Below, one piece after another: positions 9,422 to 27,413 of a DNA stretch of 64,000 nt. Position numbers and translations under genes: made by a program. The first letter of the stretch is position 1. Every line of letters starts with the position of its first letter. Location of the stretch: assembly GCA_031835245.1 (NCBI GenBank), contig JAVKOQ010000020.1, positions 277,001 through 341,000 on the forward strand, written 5' to 3'. The notes under the pieces were generated by a model that was not told where the DNA came from, made no database searches, and saw only the letters and a list, made by a program, of their open reading frames with translations. This DNA comes from Balamuthia mandrillaris (lineage: Eukaryota; Discosea; Longamoebia; Balamuthiidae).

Positions 9422-9602
9422 TCTGTTTTCTCATAAGAGCGATTTCTTTTGTTTGCAGCGGATGAAACAAAGCGGAGCGTACTTGACGACGAGTGATAGC
9501 ATGTTGTTCCAACTGATGGGCGATGCCAAGTACTCCAACTTCAAAGCCATCTCCAACTTGATTCGTGGCGATCGTCCTGACGCGGGCATCAGCCGTTTGT
9601 AA
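8661..9602 (+). CDS. isochorismatase-like hydrolase (ISOC1/2 type)
   Basis: Five exons (8661-8792, 8889-8961, 9025-9158, 9249-9365, 9459-9602) give 199 residues, all phases agreeing. The cysteine-hydrolase fold is clear: VFFLCDVQERFRDLI with Asp22, PVVVTEQYPKAFG, FEKTRFSM with Lys84, and GIEAHVCVLQTALDLL with Cys117. These form the Asp-Lys-Cys triad of the isochorismatase superfamily. The TEQYPKxxG signature and overall length match animal ISOC1/ISOC2, whose substrates are poorly defined, rather than bacterial EntB. Intron 4 (9366-9458) contains a pure CT repeat. Location is probably cytosolic or mitochondrial; there is no clear presequence. Confidence 0.9.
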
Positions 9603-9659
9603 GGAAAACAAAGTATTTCTTTTTATTGTTTAACTCCTGCTTCATTTCTTTCTCTTTCT

Positions 9660-11256
9660 TTACTGGGAAGAGGAAGATCCAGAAGACAAAGAAGGCAAAA
9701 GAACCACGTTGCCGCGAGCGCCAGAAGAATGGATGATCTCATGGTGAGCGATGGCAGCATCGGCTAACGCCAGCTCCTTTCCAACGACCGGGCGAAGGGT
9801 GCCATTCTCGAAGCCAGCTCTCAATCCTGCGTGAACCTCTTTGAGCTCGGAGAGAGGAGCTCTGCCCAGCATAACGCCCTGCACGCTGCACTCCGTGGCC
9901 ATCAGGTCTCTGGGCGAGATCTCGACGTTGCCTCTGCTGCCTACAACGACAACTCTTCCGTATTTACCTATCGTTTCGCATGCTCAGTTGAGAGAAAACG
10001 CAAACGAGGAAGCAAACAGCAAGAGGAGAACATACCCATAATCTTGAGGTCGTTGGCAAGGTTAACGTTGGCAAGCATCTCAAGCAGAACGTCCACTCCT
10101 TCTCCACCGCCGGCTCCCGATTTCTTTGCCAACTCCTTGACTTGGGTCAAGTATCCCTCATCTCTGTGGTTGAAGACGTGGTGGGCTCCTTCCTTTAGGA
10201 CCAGCTCACGACCCTGAAGCAAACAAAAGAGAGAAGAGAATGAATGAGCAATACGCAAGGAGCAGAAGAAGGAATGAGCAGAGGAATTAAAACAAAAAAC
10301 CTCAGGCGTGCTAGCGGTGCCAACTACAGTCATGCCATGAGAACGTGCCAACTGAACAGAGGCCAAGCCAACGCCACCGCTGGCGCCGTGCACGAACACA
10401 AACTCTCCGGGCTTGGTCTTGGCCAGTTGGAAGAGGCAGCGATAGGCGGTGGCGAAGGGAACGTTGATGCAGGCTCCCTGCGAGAACGTAAGGTTGTCCG
10501 GCAAGCGGTACACTTGTTCTTCCTGTTTCACTGTGTTAAACGATCGTAGAAAGAGAAGAGGAAGGAAGAAAGATGGAGAGAGAAAGAAGAACAAGGGAAA
10601 GAAAGAGAAAAAGTGAGTAAAAACCTTGGCCAAAGCGTATTCAGCATAGGTTCCAGATTGGCTTCCAGTGAGGTAAACTCTATCTCCTATCTGATAACAT
10701 CAGAAAACGAACACCAAAAAAAAAGTCTAGGAAGAGAGAGTTACCTGGAAAGAGGTGACGTCTTGAGCTGCATCCACAATGACACCAGCTCCATCCGTGC
10801 CAGGAGTGTAGGGCAGTCGACCTCCGAAAAGACCGCTGCGTATGTACGTCTCCAGAGGGTTCACTCCCACCGCTTCCATTTTTACGAGAACCTATGTGTT
10901 GGCGCTGTTAGTTAGGGTTGTCGTACCCCCGTCAGCATGCCTGCATCGGGTACCTGTTTCGAAGCAGAGATTTTGGGGCGGTCGACTTGCTTGAGCTGCA
11001 GAACGGAGGGATCTCCAAACTGTTCCACAACGATTGCATTCATCTTGTCCTGTTCCATCTTCCTACTCGTTACTGAAGAAGTGTACCAAACGATCTTTCC
11101 TGTGTTGTTACAGAGGGGAGAGAGCGCTGTGTGTCGAAATGATCTTCTGCCAGTCCTCACCGCCAAAAAAACTTCACGCCGAAAGCCAAAAGTGGAGGAA
11201 GAAGAACGCAGAGCTAATACGCTCATAAGATGTGGTGTATACAATTTGTTTTGCAA
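9660..11256 (-). CDS. zinc-independent quinone oxidoreductase (zeta-crystallin type)
   Basis: Six exons (11256-10954, 10891-10745, 10690-10625, 10522-10301, 10213-10036, 9967-9660) join in frame to about 407 residues. The product is an MDR-superfamily NADPH:quinone reductase. Visible features are an N-terminal GroES-like domain (VLVKMEAVGVNPLETYIRSG, LPYTPGTDGAGVI), the quinone-reductase segment INVPFATAYRCLF, and the Rossmann motif GASGGVGLASVQLA with catalytic-domain follow-up GRVVVVGSRGNVEISPRDLM. No zinc-ligand Cys/His set is seen, as expected for this branch. The leader MSVLALRSSSSTFGFRREVF, from the second Met at 11226, is rich in Arg and Ser without acids and looks like a mitochondrial presequence; conserved sequence begins around MNAIVVEQFGDPSVLQL. 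I give the longest start, but 11226 is as likely. Confidence 0.88.
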
Positions 11257-11391
11257 AGATTACATGAAGTGAGCCAGGCCAGGTGCTTGGCGTTAAATAG
11301 TAAAAGTTGTTTGCTGAGGAGGCACTTCGGGCATTTCTACTGTAGGCGTAAGGTATGCTGTCGTCATTAAACGGGGAATTATTTTTAAGCA

Positions 11392-12027
11392 TCACGGAAG
11401 TGTCGCTTCCTCTTTCAACGCCTTCAGTATATCCGCAAAGGTTGGTCTGATCATGACGACGCCGCGTTGGTGTCAGTGACGATGTTTCAAAGCTCTCACA
11501 AGAGAAACGAGAGATGAGAGAGAGAGAACCTTTCTTCTGGAGAGAAAGCCCAACAGGATAGCATGACTTCGCGCAATACCGGCGGCGCGTTCTCAGCTGG
11601 TTCCAAGACCTCGCGTTGCTGGCAAACTCTCATGGCAGCATTGACAGCAGTCAAGCCCTCAAAAGGAATGGCTCCGAACGAAGCGATCTCCCACAAACAC
11701 ACCCCAAAGCTGAAATAAATGAGCACAAAAGACTAAAAGAAAATTGAAAATGAAAGCAGCTGTCTCAAAGCAAACCTCCAAACATCAGACTTTTCAGAAT
11801 AAAGGTGATCTTCAATTGCTTCTGGGGCCATCCTGTAAAGAATTTTAGCATTCTTCATAGAAAAAAGGCCAGTTTTTCTTAAAAAAATAAAAAATAACAA
11901 GCAAACCATTTCAGAGGGCCAACTTCGTTGGTAGTTTTTTGAGCACCGCCTTTGGTATCTAGTTTTCTTGACATTCCAAAGTCTGTTTTTTGAGTTTAAT
12001 CAGAATAAAATGGGAGAACTGGATCGT

Positions 12028-12069
<42 letters not shown>

Positions 12070-15000
12070 AGAGAGAGAGAGAGAGGCAAGGAATTGGTTA
12101 AAAGGCTAACCAGCAACTTTGAGTCGTAAAGCATTCGTGAGAAGGAGATTTCTGGTGGCCAAGTCTCGATGAGTGATTCCTTCTGAATGCAGATGACGCA
12201 TTCCACCTGTTTATTATTTATGTTTGTTGCAATTTTGTTGGAGTTTTAGTAACCAAACGATAACGAAGGACAGATAGAGAGAAACCAAACTAGCAATATC
12301 AATAGCCCATTTCAACATAGTGTCGGCATCAATGTCATCTTTGTGCTGCAGCAAGTAGGTGTTGAGGTCACCTCTGTCCATGAATTCTGTCACAATGCAA
12401 AGAGGTTTATTCACAACTCCCAAAAGCCGAATGACGTTTCCATGTGGACGAAGTCCTCTGTTGTGAAAGATACGTGAGAAAGGGAAAAATATAGAAAGAG
12501 GAGGGGAGAACACGAAACTTGAGAGTTTGTGCTTCTGTTTGAAAGTCTTGAAGCTGCTCTTCTTCTATGGTGTGAAGCTTCTTGATGGCCACTTCTGAGT
12601 TTCGCCACATTCCCTTCCACACTTCTCCGAATGCTCTGTTATGTTCAACTGTGAGCAAATAAACTTCAACAGTTCAAAGCTTGGAGTGGAATACCCTTCT
12701 CCGATCTTTTCGACAAATGTCAACTCCGTATATGCTATATTCCAGATATCTCCACTTTCCATTTGTTCCTCAGACTCTTCATGTCGCTCTGAATGCATTC
12801 CTCCTTCGATGGCTCCATATTGAGAATCAACTTCCATCTCGTTTTCTATTCGTGTCTTTCTGCGTCTCCACCAAACTCCAAATCCAACTCCCACAATCAC
12901 GGCTAGTAGTAGAACAACGCCTACACTTACAACTGGCGCTATAATTGTTGTTTGGTCATTGCTGTCTTCTTTGTTTGGTTCGGTGTTTGAGCTGTCTTCT
13001 GAGTTTATCAAAGAGAGCGAGAAAGAGCTACTGCTACTGTTGACGAGCGCATTCATCGCATTTGCTAAATGAAGAGTGATTGTGGGGTCTTGCTGTTTTC
13101 TACTTTTCATTCCTTCTGACTCTTTTAGCAAAAGAGAGGGAAAAAGTCAACTAAGGTATGAATAAAATGACGTTTAAGCGAACAAAATAAGGAGAGATAG
13201 TTTAATAAAACAGGGCGTGAAAGGAGAGAACCTTCCACAGGTAGGACCACAGACACTTGTACAACGGTGGAAGTCTGGCCAACCTCAAAGTTCAGTGGAG
13301 AAGGGGACAACAAGACCACATCTTCATCTGAGATGTTGTCACTGGTCTCCACCTGGAAATCCACTTGGATGGCGAACCTCGGTCTTGCTGACAGCTCCAC
13401 TTGAAATGTTGCCAGCAAGGTTCGAGTTTGCGAGTCCTCGCCTTCTTCTTCTTCTTCTTCGTCTTCTTCTTCAGAGAAAGACGCTGAAGTTACTGTAATT
13501 CTAATGGCATCCATCAATAGTACTTTTATTACTCCAACTGCAACAAAGGTTAACAAATTAGCAACAGAAGTGAGAACTAGACAAGGAGAAAAGAATGTGG
13601 AAGAAGAAAGAAGCAGAAGAAAGACTGGTAGCAGATAAGGGAAACTTACTGTCATCCACTCCGTTGCTTAAAACAACATCAGGCAAGGAATCTTCATTCG
13701 CATCAACTATCGCAAGTCCTGATCCATCAAATTGCACGCCAGTACCGTAGTACATATTGCCCGTAAGGTTACCCTTGTCATCCAAAAACAGCATCCACAT
13801 ATCTCCTGCGTTTCACCAAACACCTTGTTCAGTTAAAGAAATGATAGTAACGGAATTTGGGAAGAAGACCTATTCGAGCGTCAGCAAGAACAATATCTGG
13901 ATGGTGATCGTTGTTATAGTCAGCCGAAGAATACCTCTCTGCTTCTGTTAGAGCGGCCTCATTTCCTGCGCTCTTTATTGTTGCTTGTTGCCAAAGGAAA
14001 TCACTTGCTCCTGGTGGCGTGTAGACGTCCTCGGGAGTGAAAAATCGATAGTCTTTCACATTACCTTCCGGTGTCAGGAATAGGATGAACACTACAGCGA
14101 GGTTCTCTTCATCCGTGAATGCAGTTGTTGCCAGATCAGGAGTGTTATCCCCATCCAAGTCTCCAATTCCTGTTCATTCGAAAGAAAGGCCAACACAGAA
14201 AAACTGTAAGAATGCAACAAGCGAAACAAAAAACAACTCACCACTCAGCGATTGACCAAACACGCTAAAAGTAAAACCTAATTCAGAGGCAGAAGCAAAA
14301 GCTGTGATATTTTCATCGGGAATAAGGGTTATAGTGCTAACGTTCGCCACATCCAGCATCTCATCAAAGAATAGAATGTGAATAGTAGAGGCTGTCCTAT
14401 ACTCTCTGTGTTCGGCACTGACTGCAATGTCTCCAACTCCGTTTTTATCAATGTCTCCAACAAACCTTTTAAAGTGAGAAGAAGGAAAAGTCCGTTTCTG
14501 AGAAAAAGAAGGAGAACACGGACAAGAAGAAGCAGAACACGAACAAGGAAGAGAAACTAAAATAAACGTACGTAACACTCAGTCCAAACGAAAAGGCTCC
14601 AAAACTTGGTGCATTGACGTCATACCTCTGTCGAAAAACAGGAAAATGGGACAAGGGAGGTTGATCGATAGCAAAAGTCTTCAAGCTGGACGTGTTGATA
14701 ACACCCTCCCTTATGTGACTTCCTATATGCACTCGCTTCCTGAAAGAGGATGTTTCAGCTTTTAAATATAGCTTAGTAAAAGAAACAAACTATAAAGGAG
14801 AAGAGAGAAAAATAAACTTACACCAGACGTCTTCTCCGGTAAATCCTATTTCCAATCGTTCGTCTCCGTTTAAGTCCGTCAAAGGAGCAACGACAGGGCC
14901 AAGGAAGGGCGTGTTCTCGTCGCGATAGCTCCCCGAGTCACCGGTGGTTCCGTTGGCGTAAAAGACAACATCATATAACTCCGTGCTTGCCTCTACTCCC

Positions 15001-15185
15001 AGCCGGAAGCCCGAAGCGGGAGGGTCGAAGTCCAACGAACAAATAGACGCTCCTACAGGGATGGTGGGCAGCAGTCGCAGCTCTTCTTTCACCAAATAGT
15101 TCCCCCATTGGATGCTTTGCGCCTCAGCAGGCCTATAACAACCCACCGCTACGAGAGCAAACAACAACAGAGTCCGCTGCATCAC
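11392..15185 (-). CDS. receptor kinase A: FG-GAP repeats, Calx-beta, TM, tyrosine-kinase-like domain
   Basis: Multi-exon gene of roughly 900 residues. Order: signal peptide (MMQRTLLLFALVAVGCYRPA); several FG-GAP/integrin-alpha-like repeats with calcium-loop motifs (DLNGDERLEIGF, DLDGDNTPDLATT, DYNNDHHPDIV); a Calx-beta-type exon (about 13210-13512); a membrane span with basic stop (VVLLLAVIVGVGFGVWWRRR); then a kinase. Kinase motifs are a Gly-rich loop with FGEVWKG, VAIKKLH, THRDLATRNLLL, DFGMSRK, PLKWMAPEAI and SFGVCLWEIASFG. HRDLAxRN and PLKWMAPE are hallmarks of tyrosine kinases rather than Ser/Thr kinases; substrate specificity is still inference. It is a tandem paralogue of the gene at 15319-21277. 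An intron near 12000-12110 holds a CT repeat (GA on the plus strand). The ligand is unknown; adhesion sensing is a guess from the integrin-like ectodomain. Confidence 0.85.
12032..12086. repeat. GA/CT dinucleotide tract in a kinase intron
   Basis: Mostly GA on the plus strand, so CT in the transcript of the minus-strand receptor kinase. It lies between the exon holding HRDLATRN and the next exon. Confidence 0.85.
13208..13519 (-). repeat. 312-base block nearly identical to 17114-17425
   Basis: By eye I count about five mismatches and no indels between this Calx-beta exon plus its borders and the copy at 17114-17425. Sequence immediately outside differs much more. It is one half of a probable gene-conversion tract between the two tandem receptor kinases. 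Confidence 0.85.
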
Positions 15186-15318
15186 TTATCGGTGGTGCAG
15201 CGCTTTTTTGTGAAGCGCAGACAAACGGATCTTCTTTTGGTGTTTGTTATATTGACGCAATTTTACATTGTTATATTAATTGTGGCTATATTACAGGTAC
15301 AAATGCTGCGAAAAAAGT
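15186..15318. other. short intergenic gap between tandem receptor kinases
   Basis: Only about 130 bases separate the start of receptor kinase A from the stop of the upstream paralogue. The promoter of A must lie here or inside the 3' end of the neighbour. Confidence 0.6.
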
Positions 15319-21277
<5,959 letters not shown>

Positions 21278-21661
21278 TTCCTTTCTCTCTTTGTTATATT
21301 CACCACCTTTCTTACTGCGTAACTTTTGTTTTACAGTTTTTGTTTACGAAAACCACCAGACGACAACCAGAACAGGTGTTCGCATCATCACCAATACTCC
21401 TTATTAATATATAGTGTGATTAACGGATAGTTTTAGTAGGTGACCAATGGGGTGGGGGATTGATGCATTATGGTTGAATTAAACTGTTCCTTACTTGCGT
21501 ATAATTCCTAGGCGAATACCTTTCCTGCGTGCAGGAGTTCGTAGGCACAACTCTCGTTTGCGCAAGGGCTGAGTTTTATTTCACTTATTTTTTTAAAAGG
21601 TTTACAAGCCCACCGCCACACCACCAACGGCCTTTTTTTATCCCTCTGTATTGAATCCTAT
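21278..21661. promoter_or_regulatory. divergent intergenic region between receptor kinases B and C
   Basis: About 380 bases between two receptor-kinase start codons that point away from each other. It probably carries both promoters and could co-regulate them. It is AT-rich near 21400-21420 (ATTAATATATAG). I see no other defined motif. Confidence 0.45.
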
Positions 21662-24600
21662 ATGTATTGTACGTTACTTTGTAGGCGTGTGGGCCTATTC
21701 CTCTTCATTGGCAGCCTGTTTGCCGTCACAAGTAAGCTTTAACAACTCCGAACCGCATTTAACATACTAACATACTAATATTTATTTCTTTCTTTTCCTC
21801 TTCTCTAAAGTCGAAGGACAACCAGCAGTGAGCTGGGGCCTGAACTATGCCATCGGAGAGGTGCGCAGCATTGGACCCGGAAGGAGCGGGATGCCTGCGG
21901 ACGAGTACCTTTTCGACTTTCCCGCCTCTGTGAGTTATCTTGGAAAAGTGGACGGCGACCTTCATGCCATTATAGGCGGTGCTCCTTCTTTTGGTGCTCC
22001 TTCCCCTCTTCTCTTTTGTTTCTGTATTTACTTTTGCCATCTTACTTTTTCTTCATTGTGTCTTTATTACTCCTGTTAATTGCAACCAATAATGGAACAG
22101 GAGAGGACTATTATTATGACGGAGCTTTCGTGATGGTGTACCTCAACGACACAATCAGAGTGGAGAAATATGAGCTTGTGGAGTCGCCAAAGGAAGAATA
22201 TAGATATTTATATGGCACTGTTGCGGTCCCATTGACTGACATCAACTCGGATAACAAACTGGACGTTGCTATTGTGGCCGAAGCTGCATTAGGCAGCACT
22301 TTCGGTTCGTTCCCTTGTTGTTGCTTCCTTCTTTCTTAAGGACTTCTTTTTCTATGTCGTCTTCTTCTACTCCTTCTCCCCCTCCTTATTCTTGGTTAAG
22401 CTAGTATAACGCTTCTGACATTGTGTTTCCTTTAAAAGCATACATATACTCGATGGAATCGGATGGAACTATAGAAACGGAACCCAGACTGATCTTGTCA
22501 CCAACGGAAGAGCCGTTGAGTCTCTTCCCTCCGTTCTCTGAAGACTACTGGGAGTGGGTCTATGACGGAGTTGATGTCCCTGCTGATTTGGCGTGTGTTT
22601 CTCTCTTTTCTCTCTTCCTTCTCCTTCAACTTCATGACCTAACATTTTATTTTCTCCGTTGTGTTCTGAAAGCTATCTTGGAGACTTGGATGGTGATGGG
22701 GTAGGCGACATCGTGTTGAGTTGTCCCTACAGAAGCAACAACTACCAAGGCGAAGTCTACGTGCTCTACATGAATGACGATCTCACCATCAAAGATGTGA
22801 AGACCATCTCCTCCTGTTCAAACTGCAGTGAATCAGGCGGCTATGATGGTTATGGCTATGGTTCCTATAGTTGGGGTTACGCATATGGAAGAGAAGTCGA
22901 CGTGGAAGACGTGATTCCTCCGTGGTCCTATAACTTTGGAAACAGCATTACAGGTATTTCTGTCTGTTCACATTTATTTGTTTTTTTTTTTTTTTTTTAT
23001 GGAGCCGCTTACTTTAAAACAGGCTTAGGGGATTTTGATGGTGATAACATCCCTGATCTGGTAGTAGGAATGAACGGAGCCGACTCCTTCAAGGGAGCCG
23101 TCTACATCCTGTTGCTTAACCGAAACGCAACAGTGAAGGCCCTGCACGAGATCTCCGTCAACGAACCAAACTCTTTGTTTAACTTGTCACACACGGACAT
23201 GCTTGGCAACGTCGTTCGTAATCTTGGGAATGAAGGAGCATTGACCGAAGCAGAACGTTTCGGCCCATCGATGGACTTTAACCATGACAATGTCCCCGAC
23301 CTTGTCGTGACATCGGGGTACTCTGAGCGTATGTTTTTCGTTTTTCCATGTTGCTTCTTCGTTCGAAATCATTTTAAATCCTTTGCGTTTCGATAGAGAA
23401 CCTTTGGGTCTTGTTCTTGGACACAAATGGAAGGGCGAAGGGTTTGTTGGACCTATCGAGGTTCGATCTTGGCCTTGACTATGGCAAGAGCTTTGCTCCA
23501 GCTGGTGACTTAAATGGGGATGAGATTCCAGATTTCTTGGTCGGTAATCCTAGATCAGGTACCTGCTACTTCCTTCTTCTTGACCTCTTCCTCTTTCTTC
23601 CCCTTCTCATAAATACCAACAACAGCTGATTTTGGACGTGGGACAATCGACATTTTGTTGATGAGCTCTATCACCGTGAACGTTTCTTCTACCTCATTGA
23701 ACTTGCCCGAAGGACAGAAGCGTCAAAGCACTGCTTCTGCAACCTTTGTGATCCAGGTCTCTTCGCAACCTTTGGAAGATATCCTTGTACCATTCTCAAT
23801 AGAGTCGACCTCTGGTATTGACAGCAACGACATAACCATCTCCGTTGCGAGCCCAATATTGTTCACCGAAAACGTCACTTCGGTAGAAGTTGAAGTAACA
23901 TTTTTGTATCCTGGTACTGCTGTCTCTTCTTATGCATTCCTTTCTTCTTTTTCTTTGCCTTCAGTCTAACTTTTGTGTTTACAATAACAGAAAATTCTGT
24001 TCAAGAAGAAGGTTTACGTTTGGTTCTCCAGCAACCGAATGGTGCTTTTCTTCAACAAGGACATGGCGTTAACTTCCTTGTCGTCGTGGAAGCTCCTTCC
24101 GACAGTCAAAATGAGGCACAAAAAGGTGACTCTGAAGACGAAGTAGGAGCAGAGGTCATCGCTCCTGTGGTAGTTGTTTGTGTATTGCTTTTGCTTCTCG
24201 TTGTTGCTATTGTAGTAGCAATCCTCTTTGTGAGGAGGTCTCGTCGTTCTCGTAAAGACTTGGAAGACGACATGCACACCTTGGAGGCGGGAGAGTCGCA
24301 ATATCAAGCTCCTCACACCGCGAACAGAGAGAAAAGAAAGGCTAAGAAGAAAGCGGGAAAGAAAGGAGACCAGATGCAAAACTGGTTCATCGACAGAGAT
24401 GAATTGGAGTTTATCAAAGAGATTGGCCAAGGGTACATATATTCCCTTTATTATGTTTCATCTCTCTTAACCATCAATCTGCTATACACCATTTCCTATA
24501 GTGCCTTTGGAGTTGTATGGAAAGGATTGTGGAGAGAGACTGAAGTGGCCATCAAGAAACTACACACCATGGACGATGAGCAGCTTTCTAGTTTTCAGCA

Positions 24601-25575
24601 TGAAGCACAATTGATGAGGTTCCATTTTCTAGCTCTTCTCTCCTTCAAGATGCAAAGCTAACTTTACGTTATGAATACAGAACGCTGAGACCTCACCCGA
24701 ATGTGGTGCAGCTGATGGGATTAGTGGAAGAAGATGGCTTGCCAGAATGCATCGTGACGGAGTTCCTTACCAATGGAGACCTATTGTCTTTCCTTCGCAA
24801 GAAAGACGACTTGTCTGGAGAGAGCATGATCGCTATGGCCTTTGATGTTGCTGGTACGTTATAATTCTTTAAAAACATGACAGTAGAGAGTCTCATTCTT
24901 ATCGCTTGTCTGCAGCTGGAATGGCACATTTGCATGCCGAAGGAATCACCCACAGAGACTTAGCTGCTAGAAACTTGTTGATGACTGAGGATTTGAAGAT
25001 CAAAGTTTCAGGTACAAAACAGTTTTTTCTGTCTTCCGTTAGAGCAACAAACCGATCGCCTAAACTGCTTAAAATAGATTTTGGCTTATCAAGGAAGCTA
25101 AAGCTGGCTGGAGCTGAGCAGAAGACCAAGCAGGAAGTGGGACCATTGAAATGGATGGCACCAGAAGCCATTCAAGAAAGCATCTATTCTGAAAAGTCTG
25201 ATGTTTGGAGGTACTTGAATTTTCGTTTGACCTGATAAGAGAAGGAGGACTAAGCGTATTTCTGGTCAACAATACAGTTATGGAGTGTGCTTGTGGGAGA
25301 TCGTAACATTAGGACAAGAACCTTTTGGAGAGACTCACGTCATGAAAGCCGCCGTCAAAGTCTGCAAAGAAGGATGTTCGTGTTTCCTTTCCTCTTTGTT
25401 CTTGTGCTTCTCCAATTACTAACTTGAATGGTGGAAAACAGGCAAGGCGCTAAAAATCCCTAAAGGCACGCCCGAGATCCTAAAGGATATCATGCTGGCT
25501 TGCTGGAAGATGGACCCAAAGGATCGACCGACCTTTGACGAAATAACCAAACAATTACAGTCCGCCTCCGCATAA
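21662..25575 (+). CDS. receptor kinase C: FG-GAP repeats, Calx-beta, TM, tyrosine-kinase-like domain
   Basis: Third, more diverged paralogue, transcribed away from the other two. Exon 1 (21662-21731) encodes a signal peptide (VGLFLFIGSLFAV) and splices in frame to 21811. The ectodomain has FG-GAP loops (DINSDNKLDVAIV, DLDGDGVGDIVLS, DFDGDNIPDLVVG, DFNHDNVPDLVV, DLNGDEIPDFLVG) and a Calx-beta-like domain (ITVNVSSTSLNLPEGQ). A membrane span follows (VCVLLLLLVVAIVVAILFVR) with a very basic stop. The kinase shows AFGVVWKGLW, VAIKKLH, ITHRDLAARNLL, DFGLSRK, PLKWMAPEAI, YGVCLWEIVTLG and DRPTFDEI. HRDLAARN is the textbook tyrosine-kinase catalytic-loop motif. The shared GNEGALTEAERF segment links it to A and B. 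AATAAA is at 25648-25653. Confidence 0.87.
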
Positions 25576-26039
25576 CTTGACTTGCTTTAGATCTTAACCG
25601 CTGAGTTGTACTACTATATAGCTTTCTTTTCCAGCATCAGTTCTACAAATAAACAACGCTTTTTACTCTTGTTACACATACTCAAATGGTGCGATTTGCC
25701 ATTTCGATCATAAGAATTTTAATTCTTTAAAGGCCAACATTCTTTAAGAGTTAAGAATGTTGGCCTGGTGTCGATGTTAGCTGAGCGAAGATAAAGGACA
25801 AGAAAGAAATGGAGAAAATGCCACAACAAGACGAAACAAAGAACTGGTGGCAGCCTAAATCCTTCATTTTTGTCGATATTCGAATTTTCTTACGAATTTC
25901 GATCCGATGGAAACAGGGAATTATCGAAATTCCGTTCTGCTCTTGTCCACAAAAAAGAGCAGCAAGAGAGGAAGCGCCTTCGTGCTCACAAACCTTGGTT
26001 GGTTTTGTTGCTAGAAGGAAGGAAGGCCCACAAACGGGG
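25576..26039. other. intergenic region with a perfect inverted repeat
   Basis: It contains the 3' end of receptor kinase C, the inverted repeat listed separately, and the upstream region of the Hikeshi gene. The frame open from 25809 into Hikeshi lacks family similarity before 26040, so I treat it as leader. Confidence 0.5.
25731..25766. repeat. 14-bp perfect inverted repeat with 8-base loop
   Basis: AGGCCAACATTCTT (25731-25744) is followed by eight bases and then its exact reverse complement (25753-25766). A shorter AAGAATT/AATTCTT palindrome sits just before it. It lies about 80 bases after the polyadenylation signal of receptor kinase C. It could form a transcript hairpin or be the remains of a small inverted-repeat element. 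Confidence 0.85.
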
Positions 26040-26729
26040 ATGGAAGCTCCTGGTGGTAACGCTGCTGACTCCAACGTGGTTAGCGCTCCGTTCGCCATCA
26101 TAGTGCCAGGACGACCCGTGCAAAACACCTTTGCCCAGCGAGACGCTGACAAATGGACCTGCGACCTGCCGCAAGCCAACGCCGTGAGCAGCCTCACCGT
26201 CTTCCTGACGCAGCCCATTCAGGACGGCAACTACGGTCTGGCGGTGTACATCAGCCCCCCGCCCTATGCGGAGGGCATTTATCTAGGGGCCGTCACCAAC
26301 CAGAGCCCTTCCAACACGTTGCGGCTGAGGTGGCCTCCTCCTTTGTCCACGCAAGCCTTTGATGCCAAGTTGGGTACGATGCGTGCTCCTGATGTTTTCA
26401 TGGCCGAAAACAAGTTTGGCGCTGAACGTTCGGTTTAACTGTTGTGCTTTTGTTGTTTTATTTTGTTGTTGGCAGGTATGACACTGGAGCCCGTGGCGGA
26501 GCTGGTGAAGAAACGGAGTCCAATTCCAGTGGAGGCGGAGGAGTACCAGATATTTGCCAAGTTTGTGGCGGCTGACCTCTTCCGGTTCATGGAGAGCTTC
26601 AACAAACACACCGACGAGAAGAACGAGTTTCTGCTGATACCAACCAAGGTCCTGGACATGTGGTTCGAGAAATTCATGAACCGTATGAAGCTGGACCCTT
26701 TCTTTTGGTACAAGCACCGAGAGGTTTGA
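26040..26729 (+). CDS. Hikeshi / OPI10 homologue, Hsp70 nuclear import carrier
   Basis: Two exons (26040-26373 and 26476-26729) give 195 residues, close to the usual 197. Hikeshi binds ATP-loaded Hsp70 and carries it through FG-nucleoporins into the nucleus after heat stress. Family features are PFAIIVPGRPVQNTF, WTCDLPQANAVSSLTVFLT, the GNYGLAVYIS strand, FLGAVTN-like LGAVTNQSPSNTLRL, and the C-terminal helices ending VLDMWFEKFMNRMKLDPFFW. The Met at 26040 is chosen because conserved sequence starts about 17 residues later. The open frame upstream of it has no family similarity. The splice at LG/MT keeps frame in phase 1. Confidence 0.92.
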
Positions 26730-27413
26730 GTTGAGGGGACGGAAAGTGAATTCACTGGTGACCAACAAAGCATGTACATTCTTTCCATCCACTCCTTTTT
26801 TTTTGTTTGGTTGTGCCGCTGGTTAATGACGACACGGTGTCTACAAATTCTCTGTCGACGAATACTCTCCCCACCTTTGCGCAACGGTAAGGCCAAGGGC
26901 AGCGCTTTGAACTTTGGGTCAAACTAGTCAAAAGCAAGTGGCGCTGGTGGTTGGTTCGTTGCCAAAGACCCATTCGCCCGTTAACCGCAACTGTTAATTT
27001 AGATAGCCTGAGCCAAAAAGCAAAAAAAACAAGGACAACCGGAAAAAACGCCCTCTGCGCTGCCGGGCACGCGCTTTCTTCTTCAACCCCCCCACCCCTT
27101 GCTAGATTTTGTTAACAAGCAAAAAAAAAAGGGGGGAGGAGGAAGCAAGGATAGTGGTGTGCGGTAGGACTACAGCGAGGACGGGGGGTCGAGAGCATTT
27201 TTTTTGAAAAAAAACTATTGATAACAGGGGGGAAGACGGTTGACCGGAGAGGGATGCGGAGTTCTTGCCTGCGTGCTGGTGGACTACGGTGGAGGAGGAG
27301 GTGTTGAAGAAAGTACCTTCATCAAAATTGGATCGAAAAAGAATCTACCCCCCACTACCGAATCCGATTTGAACTCGTAAAACAGACAAGTGTGGCAGGC
27401 GGGAAGGAGGAGA
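26730..27413. other. intergenic region, no gene seen
   Basis: About 680 bases with purine-rich runs (A- and G-tracts near 27120-27140 and 27200-27220). No credible coding frame or RNA gene is visible. It should contain the promoter of the RasGAP gene. Confidence 0.5.
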
